Part shown: positions 1 through 10,555 of the stretch, in pieces
Layout of the letters: the number at the start of each line of letters is the position of its first letter
How positions within the stretch are numbered: the first letter of the stretch is position 1
NCBI GenBank assembly: GCA_032622095.1
Contig: CP136064.1
Coordinates: forward strand, 273,383,614 to 273,447,613
DNA: 64,000 bases
Direction: 5' to 3'
Source: Siphonodentalium dalli
Lineage: Eukaryota; Mollusca; Scaphopoda; Gadilida; Siphonodentaliidae
Position numbers and translations under genes: made by a program
Notes under the pieces: generated by a model
What the model was told of the DNA's origin: nothing
Seen by the model: the letters and a program-made list of their open reading frames with translations, nothing else
Database searches by the model: none

Positions 1-2
1 GA

Positions 3-1052
3 GCCAATACGTCAATAAAAATATCAGATTGGGCCAGCAAATGGCCTGTAAACTTCAATCCGACTAAAACTAAGGCAATATTGTTCTCTTTGACCCCATG
101 TGATGTCTCTAGATTTAACCTTCCAAAATAAAAGAATTGACATAATTGAGTCGCATAAACACCTTGGTCTCGAAATACAAAGCAATTTAAATTGGAATAT
201 TCTAATTGAATCTATCGTCAAAAAAAGTGCCCCGCGGCTATCGATTCTCAGAAGATACAAGTACAACTTAGATTGCGGACGTAATATGGGAAAACGCGCC
301 GTCATATTTACTGAAGAAACTTGACCGGATTCACGTTGATGTCGCTATAATAGTATAACAGGGCTCACGCGCTCAGTTCCCAATAATTCGGTTCTATGTG
401 AAGCAGCTCGCCTTCTCTGAACATAGGCAGAATGAAGCATCAGTTACAAACTATGTTCAAAATTATAAAGAACGATACACCATATTATTTATCTTGCTTA
501 CTCCCACCACGTTCGGTCCAAGTCTCCAGCTGTAACATGCGAAACCCAGGAAGATTTCACTCATATTATAGTAGCACGGAACGTTTTAAGCAATCATTCT
601 TCCCTTTCGTTGTAACTTCATGGAACAGACTACCCAAGTATATAACGCATGCTGAGAATCTGCTAGATTTCAAGGATAACCTTAATATGATAGAACCCAC
701 CAGAAATGCGCCTAAATATTTTGAAGCAGGCAATCGAAAATATAGTATTTTCCACTGTAGGATAACAAACTCTTGCAGCGATCTTCGCTTAGATATGTTT
801 GAAAATTATATCGCAGATACCCCAAGCTGTAGATGTGGATACGAATATGATATGCACTTTTTCCTTAATTGTCCACTATATGATGTACAAAGACTAGAAC
901 TATATCGTAAACTGGACGATCTCAACTTTCAAATTAGCGATTTCAAGCATTTACTTTGGGGAATTCCAAGTGAAATTTCATCAAGAAATGAAAAAATGTT
1001 CCGCATTGAGCAGGTATATATAGCTGCAACAAAGAGTTTTGAACTAGCCTAA
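3..1052 (+). pseudogene. Degenerate non-LTR retrotransposon, RT C-terminal part (CR1/Jockey-like)
   Basis: The 3' part of a LINE ORF2, readable only by changing frame several times. Positions 3-120 (frame 3) read DWASKWPVNFNPTKTKAILF, the segment just after the RT catalytic loop. Positions 121-324 (frame 1) contain HKHLGLEIQSNLNW. Around 314-365 another frame gives LDRIHVDVA, and 432-1052 (206 codons) holds the C-terminal domain. That domain ends in a CxC...H...C zinc-knuckle-like motif (SCRCGYEYDMHFFLNC, about 825-875) typical of LINE ORF2 C-termini. The 5' part, including the YxDD box, lies outside the window or is lost. Frameshifts and stops make it dead. Clade assignment to CR1/Jockey is by motif style only. 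Confidence 0.85.
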
Positions 1053-1272
1053 CTTTCAACGAACTTTCAACAAAAAATTATAGACCTTTTCACATCATAT
1101 CCGGCTACCGGGTCTTTAATACAGAATGCCAAAAAAGACAGTATTGAATACATAAATTCCACCACTGACTACATTAAACCTACGGACCGAACAAATGCAA
1201 CAAATATAACATATAAATCCCCTTTAAAAAATAAAAATAAACGAAGGCCACTGTCATCAGTTCTGACTTCAT
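1053..1272 (+). other. AT-rich tail after the LINE, no gene seen
   Basis: Sequence directly after the LINE stop codon. It is A-rich and ends near an A/AAT-rich stretch (1205-1245), so it may be the retrotransposon 3' UTR. No coding signal was recognised. Confidence 0.4.
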
Positions 1273-1274
<2 letters not shown>

Positions 1275-1308
<34 letters not shown>

Positions 1309-1321
1309 AGAGAGAGGGGGG
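1275..1321. repeat. (GA)n microsatellite
   Basis: A run of GA dinucleotides passing into G-rich GA variants. The reading frame across it encodes only Arg-Glu dipeptides and is not a gene. Confidence 0.95.
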
Positions 1322-1579
1322 ACCGGCAAAACGTTCGAACTATATACAAACACAAAACCGGACTATCACACACTCTTTACACAAACTTTCTTATTTTTGT
1401 TTTGTTGACCAAATTTATGCAACCTCATCATGTATATATTCTCTGTCATCATATATAGATTGTATCTCGACGCGGGGACATTGTAAATTGTCAAAACTTG
1501 TACCCCTATCCAATTGTTAATGAATTGACAATAAAATATGTTTAAAGTAAAGTAATCCCACTGGCGATCACATGTTCAC

Positions 1580-2028
1580 ATATGTGACCCGCCATATCAA
1601 ATCCAGTCGTAAGTCGGGATTGTTTTTACCCTGTGCCAATGCATTCTCTTATATATTCGAGTCGACCATAGGTTGCCTCGCATATATAAGAGAATTCATT
1701 GGCCTAACAATTGTTTACAATTTTAATAATTGTTTCTTGTATTCTTTGACAATTTTATAATTTCACCCATACAGATCCCCAGACAAACATGAGCAGACGA
1801 CACTCTTCTATATGCTTCTATATATGTGTGGGGCTCCCTGCAGGGTAAATGTCCTAAAAGTTGTGAGAAACATTTATTTAAAAAAATTGAAAAAAAATTG
1901 TTAGCCCAATGCATTCTCTTATATATGCGAGGCGACCTATGGTCGACTCGAATATATAAGAGAATGCATTGGCACAGGGTAAAAAAAATCCCGAATCACG
2001 ACTGGATTTGATATGGCGGGTCACATAT
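1580..2028. mobile_element. MITE with about 140-bp TIRs, each containing a hairpin module
   Basis: The ends are inverted copies beginning ATATGTGACCCGCCATATC. They stay similar for about 140 bp, from 1580 to about 1720 and from 2028 back to about 1888. Each arm itself contains a near-perfect palindrome of about 60 bp (1637-1705 and 1908-1976), so the element is a palindrome made of palindromes. The central spacer is AT-rich and carries no credible ORF. No clear target-site duplication is visible. The hairpin module and part of the spacer (CTTTGACAATTTTATAATTT) recur in the 58.5-kb element, but the outer TIR here is different. Confidence 0.85.
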
Positions 2029-2691
2029 TGTTGTTGGAAGGAGATGCACGAGGGATCGTATGCAATATGGGCAATGGAGAGTGATGTCGTACATGTACGT
2101 GAACACATTGAGGTGAACTACCCACACACGAGACCATTTGACAATGCCCATATATGGACCGCCATATCGCACAGAGAAATTACAGTTTGATGCCTAAAAA
2201 AGGAAGCAGATAAAGCGAGTGGTTATCTGAACAGATTCTTTGCGTACCAGAAGAGCTGTGTGTCTAACCACCACAACAACAAGCCATGAAAGGACTAAAT
2301 ACATGTATGAGCGTATTAAGTGGGAATGCCATATGCAACAATTACTGAACACAAAAATTGAGATAGACAAACTGTGCAAATTTGCGAGAAGATTAGAAAA
2401 TGTTTACTCACAATGGGTACACTGATAATTATTGTCTTGGTTTTGACCATATATACAATTGTTGTATTCATATTGGTAACAGACATCACGCGCAATAGTG
2501 ACAACGTCCACTATGGATATATTTTAGTTTGACCAGGAACGGAAAGATCAAAACACTATCTTGCTATAAGATGCACATGCAACTGGAGACTCGTTGGTAA
2601 TTCTCTTCCAAATTTCTTGATATGGAAAGGAACATGTTTTGAGTAAATCATGAGGTGATGATACAAGTCAGCTTCACACAGGAGTTCAGCA
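2029..2691. other. No recognisable feature
   Basis: Reading frames here are 60-76 codons, overlap on both strands and show no known motif. Nothing else stands out. Confidence 0.5.
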
Positions 2692-3012
2692 TTATCCTCC
2701 AATCAACCCTTGCATAGGACGATTGTACAATTGGTTACCATGAACATTTACCACAGATGAATCGGGGGTTGTCTGTGTACAACACGCGGGCCCACCACCA
2801 CATGCTGCCATCGATACAATCCGCGCGATTCCTCTTTTGGAGTTCAGTTCGGCGTTATTATCGCCCGGTTCGATAGCACAACATAAGCAGTTTTCGAATA
2901 TCTTGTTCTCATTCTCAAGAATGGACAAGTTACCAAATCGGATTTTTGGCGCATCAGCCAGAATGGTTTTTCGTCACACGAACAATTCAACAACAGTTGG
3001 ATTGACAGACAT
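2692..3012 (-). pseudogene. Unidentified 107-codon frame with one in-frame TGA
   Basis: From an ATG at 3012 the minus strand reads in one frame to a TAA at 2692, except for a TGA at 2976-2974 (codon 13). The context there is compatible with a CGA-to-TGA change. The frame is more GC-rich than its surroundings. It contains cysteine-bearing segments (FENCLCCAIEPGDNN, MAACGGGPACCTQTTPD). It is not recognised. It could be a decayed exon, part of a retroelement, or chance. The opposite strand also has a 61-codon frame, which weakens the case. Confidence 0.25.
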
Positions 3013-3487
3013 TTTGTTTTAATTTACAATGATATTAAGCTTCGCAATTTTACTGAATGCATCAGAAATTCAGGATGTGTTGTTAAACTTGCAAAAATTG
3101 TTTTTCTCACATTCAATTATGTGATTTAATCGTTCGTGTCATGCGAATAAATTCTAGAAATATCATTTACATCTTAATACTAACTTCGATAATATTCATC
3201 ATAAACATGCATGATTTGCGCGGGCGTTGTATTTTGTATCGAGTGCACACGAATTGTATATATAGCTTACAACAACTTTAAAACATAAAATGAAGTCCAG
3301 AACAAATTTTAATGACATTGAATAATGTTGTGTGGTGGCATACATGTTAATATACATTACATATAGAATATGTTTACCTTGTACCACAAACAATATAAAG
3401 GCTAAACAGATGCATTTGTTTCAATTAGTTGTTTGGTTTGAGAAGGGAGTGCACATTTTCATCTGATTTTTCGATCAGCACAACTAG
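3013..3487. other. No recognisable feature
   Basis: AT-rich sequence with only short frames on both strands and no motif. It precedes the second LINE fragment. Confidence 0.5.
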
Positions 3488-4640
3488 CCGATACTCGTTC
3501 TTGTCTTTATCAATGACATAGTTGAAAATATGGCATGTGACATTCGGATTTTCGCCGACGAGACTTCACTCGGACTTGTCATCGACGACCCAAACATAAG
3601 AGCGACTATTTTACAGCATGATATCAATAGACTAGAATCGTGGTCCTCTAAATGGCTTGTCAAGTTTAATGCTCTAAAAACAGAAGCATTGACATGCACT
3701 CGGAAACGTACGAAGCTTGTTCACCCAATGCTGTTCATGAACCAACAGCCTATTGAAGAAGTAGATACCCATAAACATATTGGAGTTATTTTGAGTAAAA
3801 TAGGAAGCTGGGGACCCCATATCGAACAAGTGATGAAAACCGCATGGAAACGCATTTCACTCTTGAGAAACTATCGATTCTATCTCGACAGAGCAGCTTT
3901 CGAAAAATGTTATTTTACAATGATAAGGTCAATCCTAGAATATTCTTGTGTTGTTTGGGATAGTTGTAGACAGCAAGAATCTGACAACATCGACGACAGG
4001 CGCGACTAGGTCTGTCAGTAATGTATCTCTTCTTAGAGAACACTAGTTGGGAAAACCTTAAATCAAGACGGAAAAAGCATAAACTAAAATTATTTTATAA
4101 AATGGTAAAAGGTCAGTCACCTGTCTATCTCAGAAACCTAGTTTCTCATACTCACGGGCAGATATCACAACGTGAAACTAGACAGTCTAGAAAGCTTATG
4201 GTCCCTAGTTTTGACTATGACTATTACAAAAAATCGTTTCTCCCATCAACAACAATTTTGTGGAATAATCTAGACACAAACAAGGTAATCATGGACTCCC
4301 TGGCAACTTTCTCAAATTCTCTGGAACCAAAATGAAAGATGACCCCTAAATGGTTATACCACGCTAACACGCGCGAAGCGCAAATTTTGCATGCACGCCT
4401 CAGATTAAAATGTAGCAATCTGAATTACCACAAATATTCTAACTTCATTGCCGACCAACCATGTTTACCTGTAGTGAAGTAAAGGACACAGAACATTATC
4501 TAATTGAATGCCAATTATACAATGCACAGCGATTGTTATTTATGAACGAGGTATCTGATATATGTAACATCGCCACAAATATACTTCTACATGGTTCTAA
4601 TGAACTATCTCAGGAAGATAGTTCAGAAGTACATTATTCG
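3488..4640 (+). pseudogene. Degenerate non-LTR retrotransposon, RT catalytic to C-terminal part
   Basis: Same broad type as the LINE at the start of the window. From 3488 the frame reads PILVLVFINDIVEN, then IRIFADETSL, the RT active-site loop with the second catalytic Asp replaced by Glu (normally ADDTS). KHIGVILSKIGSWGPHI follows. This frame ends at 4009. The next (4021-4335) continues with SWENLKSRRKKHKLKLFYKM. A third, starting around 4330, holds the C-terminal knuckle (CFTCSEVKDTEHYLIEC at about 4460-4510). The altered catalytic residue, two frameshifts and a missing 5' half make it inactive. Confidence 0.88.
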
Positions 4641-5435
4641 AACAAAAACATTCAAATAAAATCTCGACCACAAACCAAGGACTTCCTCTTGAACCACACA
4701 CATGCATATCATATATCACATAACAGTTATCAAATCGACTCATATCGTCAAAAATCGCGTGAGAAATAGAAATATTAATGTTGATGTAATTAGATATTCG
4801 TACAAATCCAATTGATAGTGGTGTCGGCTCGGATGCAAACATGCTAGGTCAGAACACAAAATTAGTGCAGAAATTAAAAGCAATAGCTTATCATTTACAC
4901 CCCCACCTCCCCTCCCTTTACTGCATATCAGACTCACACAAACGTTTGATATGTCACATCACACTCTTGTCTATGCCGACCTATACTAAATCTATTTTCA
5001 ATCAGTTTCTTTCTATTATTCCATAAGACAATAAAATCTCATTTTGATATATTTATCGATCCAGCCCACACTGAGAGTAGCTGAGTAACATATATACCAA
5101 CAACGATCTTCTAAAATTAGTATGAACACAATTACCTAATATTATGTTATCATTCTCACAGTGTGGGCTTATTCACAGGTAATCGGAAACGACCCCCAGA
5201 AGCTTTATGCTTGATGTCGGATCCACTCCATAAAACAATATTCATGATTCATATATTTTGTTACATACACTGTATTTGAATTATATGGAATAAATACTGT
5301 TTACATCAACTAACCGATATGCCACTTCAAATGTGATGGTTACAAAACGTCGAACGAGAAACCCCGAACTGCTAAACTGTTTAGGTACTCTGATTAAATT
5401 AGGACAAAAAAAGTTCGACAAGGAAACAACGTCGG
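4641..5435. other. No recognisable gene
   Basis: AT-rich unique-looking DNA with scattered short frames. The only compositional feature is a short C-rich stretch near 4898-4917. Confidence 0.5.
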
Positions 5436-5630
5436 TCATCATGAGGACGAAGATGATGTTGATTATGGTGATTATTATGATAATGATGGTGACGAGGATG
5501 GTGATGACGATGGCGACAACGACGACAAACGACGATGATGATGATGCTTACGTTGTTGATATGATGATGTCGATGATGATCACGATTACAATGACGACAA
5601 TGACGACGACGATGACGACTACGACGTATT
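5436..5630. repeat. Degenerate (GAT/GAC)n microsatellite
   Basis: About 195 bp of imperfect GAT, GAC and GAA triplets. The Met/Thr/Asp-rich and His-rich frames that cross it on either strand are translations of the repeat, not genes. Confidence 0.9.
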
Positions 5631-5782
5631 ATCTGAACATTTACATTTCCCTCCAATGCAAATGAATCTGTCTGCATTTGTGATATGTTCGTTATTCGTG
5701 AACTCCCCATAGATTAATAATCGACCATTCCAATGTGTAATTTAACAACTGATGGGAGAAGCCATTTAGTAGAACAAGTTTT

Positions 5783-6300
5783 AAAGGCCACGACTTTGCT
5801 TTCATAAAAACAATTCGAAGCTCCATTTACGACTATACATTCAACAAATATCAAAAGTCAAAGAAAGGAGAGTGACGTCATATGTCGTTGAGGCAGATAT
5901 ACAGCTAATGTGCAAATCAGAGTTTGACAAAGACATATTGTGTCATTATGTTAGTGGATGCACCGATAACTGAGTGCCCGGTCATTATGAAAACTGGAAC
6001 AACGTAAAATTGAACCACAACGGTGATATCAATACAGAACACACAACGTCTGTAGTATGGCACAGTTTGAAACATTTACTCAATGATTTGGGACGAATTA
6101 TTTCCCGATCAATCTATACCGCCAATAAGAGCTATTCTAAAGGCCACGACTACTTTCATGGAAACATGCGAAACTCCATTTACGACTATACGAGCAACAA
6201 ATATCAAAAGTCAAAGAAAGGAGAGTGACGTCATATGGCGTTGTGGGCAAATATACAGCTAATGGAGAGTGACGTCATAATTTTAGAAATCACAAAACAA
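5783..6300. repeat. Tandem duplication, unit 356 bp, second copy partial
   Basis: A unit starting AAAGGCCACGACT at 5783 starts again at 6139 with about 90% identity over the first 120 bp, including AAAGTCAAAGAAAGGAGAG and a shared TGACGTCATATG. The second copy breaks off just before the Helitron-like insertion at 6303. A third partial copy of the middle of the unit lies at 7083-7280. No coding motif was recognised. Confidence 0.85.
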
Positions 6301-6302
6301 AA

Positions 6303-6866
6303 ATATATTTTGAAGACCTCTGTTTGTTTGTCTGTCTGTCTGTATGTCTGTCTGTATGTCATTTATACAAATCTACGATTCTCGACCGATCGGGACGAAA
6401 CTTGGTACGTGTGTGTAGTTTGACCAGGCGGTCGACGTTGTCGTATTGGCGAGCCCGTGCGGCGCCCGCTTCGTGCATGCGCAGACGAGATCTCGGTAAC
6501 GGGTGGAGCTATCCACTTGAAATTTAGTATGTGAATGTATCTTGCCCCGGAAACGTATTTTATCGGGTCGCCGAGCCCGTGCGACGCCAGCTTCGCGCAT
6601 GCGCAGACCAGATCTCGGAAATGGGTGGAGCTATCGACTTGAAATTTGGAATGTGAATGTATCTTGCCCCGGATACGAATTTTATCGGGTCGCCGAGCTC
6701 GTGCGACGCCAGCTTCGCGCATGCGCAGACCAGATCTCGGAAACGGGTAGAGCTATCGACTTGAACTTTGGTTTTTGAATATCCCGGACAACGTCGGGCT
6801 GGGTAGAGCTATCGACTTGACATTTGGTTTTTGAATAGCCCGGACAACGTCGGGCTCATCGGCTAG
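6303..6866 (+). mobile_element. Non-autonomous Helitron-like element (HINE/pearl-type) with 122-bp tandem core
   Basis: Begins ATATTTTGAAGACCTC, then a (TCTG)n array (6325-6360), then three tandem copies of a 122-bp unit with GCATGCGCAGA at 6475, 6597 and 6719. Near the end is a hairpin (AGCCCG, 8-nt loop, CGGGCT), then 10 nt, then CTAG followed by T. A 3' hairpin about 10 nt before CTRR is the known Helitron terminus. A microsatellite plus tandem core resembles Helentron-type and bivalve pearl elements. There is no Rep/helicase ORF. Long frames here come from the tandem unit. A second copy lies inverted at 22640-23170. Confidence 0.75.
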
Positions 6867-7082
6867 TTATATATATAACCGGACTTATTTTATAAGACTT
6901 GTTTTATCATAATACAAACAAGTGATATTTTATCATCTGTCTCCACAGTTATTATCAATTCATATCCTCTATCAATAAGATAGTTCAACTGATGTCTTAC
7001 TCTTTTTCTTTTATATATCCAATATTATGGGGTGCTCCTCATTTAAAGGAGGGAAATCCACAACAAGCAAACAAGCATAATT
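6867..7082. other. AT-rich spacer
   Basis: TA-rich sequence following the Helitron-like end. No feature was recognised. Confidence 0.5.
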
Positions 7083-7280
7083 ATGTCGTTGTAGGCAGAT
7101 ATATCAAGCGAGTAAGACAAAGACATATTGTGTCATTATGTTAGCAGATACACTGATAACTGAGTGCCCGTTCATTATGAAAACTGGAACAACGTAAAAT
7201 TGAACCAAAATGGTGATACCAATACAGAACACACAACGTCTGCAGTACGCACAGGTTGAAACAGTTACTCCAAGATTAAT
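7083..7280. repeat. Third partial copy of the 5.8-kb repeat unit
   Basis: Matches the middle of the 5783 unit, with shared AGACATATTGTGTCATTATG and GAAAACTGGAACAACGTAAA. Divergence is moderate, with small indels. Confidence 0.8.
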
Positions 7281-7612
7281 GCTGCCAATGGGAGCTGTCC
7301 ACTTAATTTATGAGAACAGCTACTTAATATCAAGATTATTCTCTCTTCCCATCCTGTGGAGTGGTCCGCGCCAATCAACGGTTCATTAATAAACACGGTA
7401 TACAGGAAATGGGGCATTACAAACCATTGTGATTCATACCCTGCTATATTACAATGTATCGTAAACGAGATATGACACTACTTTCTTAGATAAACAAAGG
7501 CTGGTCGAATGCTTTATTTGAGTACAAAATAGGCTTAACTTCTAAGCAATGTTCAGAATCCAATAACACATGGACAGAATTTATAAAGCGAACATAACTA
7601 GTTGGCCAACCT

Positions 7613-8180
7613 TTAAAGGGATACTGTACCCAAATTTTGTTGTTGGTTTCTTTAGTCTCTGAGTTGTAGAATAAGGTAACCAGATTTCTATTATTTGAAA
7701 GTCTGTTGATTACGAATTAATGTTACGAATGGCAGATTAGCCAAATTGCGAAAATACCAATTGTCGTTGTCGGGTAATTTTTGGACAGGCAAATGTATTA
7801 AATAAATGTTATGTTATATGCATGCTAGTCCGTAAACTCATTAAGTCATTGTATAGTCACTAGTCAGTGAGTGGCCTGAGTTTACGCCTAGTATCAACAT
7901 AATTTTATACACGATCATGTGTGCCACGTTTTGTTCAATCCACTATCCGTGAATATTTTTTATTACGTCTTGTATACGGAAATTCGTAATTTAATTGATG
8001 ACTCCAGCCATAAATTAAATTTATATCAAATTATTAACTTTGATTTTAAGATAACCTATTAAATTGAACATTTACAGAATACATCTTCGACTCAAATTAC
8101 TTAGTTTTCTATATAATATAGATATTAGATTGTTGTTATCGCCGGGAATTTATTGAAAATGGCGTACAGAACCCCTTTAA
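7613..8180. mobile_element. TTAA-flanked non-autonomous DNA element (568 bp)
   Basis: TTAA at 7613-7616 is followed by AGGGATACTGTACCCAAATT. The other end, read inward on the minus strand from TTAA at 8180-8177, is AGGGGTTCTGTACGCCATTT. The roughly 20-bp imperfect TIR and TTAA at both ends fit a piggyBac-type target duplication. The interior has no ORF of note. It lies between the local repeat and the lectin exon. Confidence 0.6.
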
Positions 8181-8400
8181 CGATATACACAATGAAGCAT
8201 CGAAACCGACGTCTAAGAAGCATAAATGTAACAGTCCCGCTCAGTGAATCGTGTGACAGCTATTTATATTTTCCGGGAGATGGTATATATCGCGACATAA
8301 TCTATCTAGGCTTAGTGTCACTTTAAATTGCAATTCAAAAAATACACAACCAAAGAAGCCAATAAATAATTAGTATACATGTATCTATAGTATATTTCAC

Positions 8401-8567
8401 CTCTCTTGTTTCTCCTGATAAATCCTGAAAAGAGCACAAAGCTGGTCGTTTCTCAGCACACGGATGTGACTTCCAATGTTCATAGCGGTCGATGTGAAAA
8501 TCAGACACACACGCGCAGTTCGCCGATCCTCTGGGTTCCTCGTCATCCCATCTAACATATTTAGATT
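8401..8567 (-). CDS. Exon encoding the C-terminal half of a C-type lectin domain
   Basis: The minus strand reads YVRWDDEEPRGSANCACVSD, and further on WKSHPCAEKRPALCSF. This matches the end of a C-type lectin domain: W..xEP, then CV, then W....C....P.(L/I)C, with the final two conserved cysteines spaced as in the family. The acceptor is a pyrimidine-containing TCTTTACAG just before 8567, giving a phase-1 start. A plausible donor (GAG/GTGAAA) ends the exon at 8401. The frame stays open on both sides, so the boundaries are inferred. The N-terminal half of the domain was not found in the window. The upstream neighbour on this strand is the WSC exon pair, and the phases are compatible (phase 1 to phase 1). 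Carbohydrate or other ligand binding outside the cell is the family role; the specificity residues cannot be judged from this half. Confidence 0.78.
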
Positions 8568-9662
8568 CTGTAAAGACACGATGTGCAGAGAGGTAATCAA
8601 GCGGGTTGGGTCCATTCCTGAATTCTACTCCGTTGTTGGAGGGGTCAATATGTATATATCAATATCGGTTAAATCTGGGGGTGCATATGTCGAAAAAATA
8701 TTTCATATACGTATGATGATTTTTTACCTTTGGCCATTTTCAGACCCATCCACCCGTCGACCCTAATTTTTTTTCCGTTTTACCAAGTTTTTATGACCAT
8801 TTTTCGACACCCCTTCCTAGAAACACGAAATTAGATTTATTTTTCGGCAGAATATTAGAATGTTCACCACTTACTCTCTGTTTCATATCAACTACCTATT
8901 ACAGATTTGTGAATGTGATTTTCTCAGTTTGACGTGACAGTAATTGCTTATGCAATGTGTCCATGCATTTTATCTTCGGAGTGACCTAGACTGATAAGCC
9001 GGTAATCTCACAACACGAACATATATATACTGACGTCTAATTGCAGTTTTGATGTTAAAATTACATTATCTCCATTTTGTTTTGAGCTTTTCAAAAATGC
9101 TTTTCGGTCAGCTTGGTCACGCATCCACCCCCCCTAATACATGACCGGAAAAAAAATCGCCACCCCCTGGCTAAATCGGAATTAAATCCCAAATATACCA
9201 TGCAGTTAACATGGGATATGGTCCCCACAGTGTCTTGCATTTCCGTACATTGGTGTACCTTTCCAGAGGTCTATGTTATGAACTATTTGCAACAATGATG
9301 GCCACTGAGTGTTAAACATGTGGTGAGCAGTAAAGATAATAGTTGTGTCCTTCGATTCTAGATTCAAAACAAACTTTAGTAATTATATTTATATAATTTA
9401 TAGTTATATTATTTCTCGTTTTGTAAACAGCAGCGCAACCACAATTAAGATGTTCTTGAATGTTTCATACAGACACTATCTGAATTGTCTCAATTCGCTC
9501 GGATCACCCAACTGCTGCGCAATTTACAACTTTAGACAAAATAACGACCCTTTTTCTGGACAGCATCAGTTGCCTCTACTGGCATCATAGAAATTCAACA
9601 GGACCAACCAGCATCATATCATATTAGCATAACCACTTAACCTGGAGTGATTATATACTTAC
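8568..9662 (-). other. Putative intron of the lectin-type gene
   Basis: Lies between the WSC exon 9663-9798 and the lectin exon. It contains two C-rich stretches (8747-8812 and 9121-9170) also seen in other parts of the window. No missing N-terminal lectin exon was recognised in any frame. Confidence 0.45.
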
Positions 9663-9798
9663 TATTTCGTTGGTAGATTACCAGCGTTTTATCTTCACCG
9701 CCACACGATTGACTAGGATCCCCGGGACACGGAATGTTGCAGGCGTGCTTGTTGTCTAATGCCAGATCGAAATACATGTAACAATAACATGACTCTCC
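9663..9798 (-). CDS. WSC domain exon, C-terminal half
   Basis: Minus-strand exon of 136 bp. It has a clean acceptor (TTTTTGCACGCAG) and an excellent donor (GTAAGTATAT). It starts in phase 0 and ends in phase 1. It reads GESCYCYM, then CNIPCPGDPSQSCGG, then LVIYQRN. These are the last five cysteines and the CGG...Y ending of a WSC domain. It joins in frame to the exon at 10556-10665, whose last codons are YIGLQ, giving the usual GLQ-GxxCYC core. The two exons encode about 82 residues, the normal domain length. WSC domains bind carbohydrate in secreted or surface proteins. Confidence 0.92.
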
Positions 9799-10555
9799 CT
9801 GCGTGCAAAAATGAAAATGTTCTTTAACAAGGTTATGTGTGTGGGAATGGTAACTAAGGCGGCAATGTAATAAACTTTTTGATTACCTCTCTGTCCCCCA
9901 CTCCTACTCTATTGAACAGAAAATGTGCAACAAATGAATGAATTAGAGCCAGGGATGAGTGCAAAACACTCTATTTTATACTATATGAATGATGTAAACA
10001 AACATGGTATTTATGATGGATATGAAAATGACTAAATGACTTACGCCTTTTACACATGTTTGTTATAATTGTCAGGTTGTTATTCGTAGTTCTTTGTGTG
10101 TATCAGTGTATTCAACTGTGTGTGTAGTAACTTATAGTTCATGTAACAGATACCATGACTCTCTCTCAATTTAGAGATTATAATGTTCTTTAGCAAGGCC
10201 ATGCGGTCGTGTATGTGTGGTAACTAATGACAGCCTCTGTGGGGGGTTGTGAGTCCCTATTACATCTACATTTTACATGTACATTATAGTCCAGTTGTTG
10301 CTTCCGAAACAACCATTATCACGAAGAGAAGCACATCTGTAATTGTCGTTACTATTGAGCACAACGTACAGTACGTTATGTTGTAGGACATATTCAAGCA
10401 TGTAAGAATATGTGTAGCAATTTGTAATATATTCAATTAGTAATACAATCACATTCCTCCGCTACTAATTTAGCGTCATGTAGTACAAACACGGGGGTGG
10501 TCGCTAGTAGTACAGCCACATTAAAAGGGTAAGTTGAAAATTGTAATGGACTTAC
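9799..10555 (-). other. Intron inside the WSC domain
   Basis: 757-bp phase-0 intron bounded by GTAAGTCC (minus strand from 10555) and TGCACGCAG. It includes a decayed copy of the 9663-9798 exon edge at 10140-10240. Confidence 0.85.
10140..10240 (-). pseudogene. Decayed partial duplicate of the WSC exon acceptor edge
   Basis: Similar to 9775-9860 in the same orientation. It has ATGTAACA...ATGACTCTC for the exon start and AATGTTCTTTA(A/G)CAAGG for the neighbouring intron. The exon part is short, the splice acceptor is degraded and the frame is lost. Confidence 0.55.

Noticed and set aside
5333-5710. Met/Thr/Asp-rich and His-rich frames
   Set aside because: Products of the GAT/GAC microsatellite on both strands.
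6363-6778. Overlapping long frames on both strands (up to 119 codons)
   Set aside because: They are translations of the 122-bp tandem core of the Helitron-like element. The same peptides reappear shifted by one frame in each unit and in the second copy at 22.7-23.1 kb.
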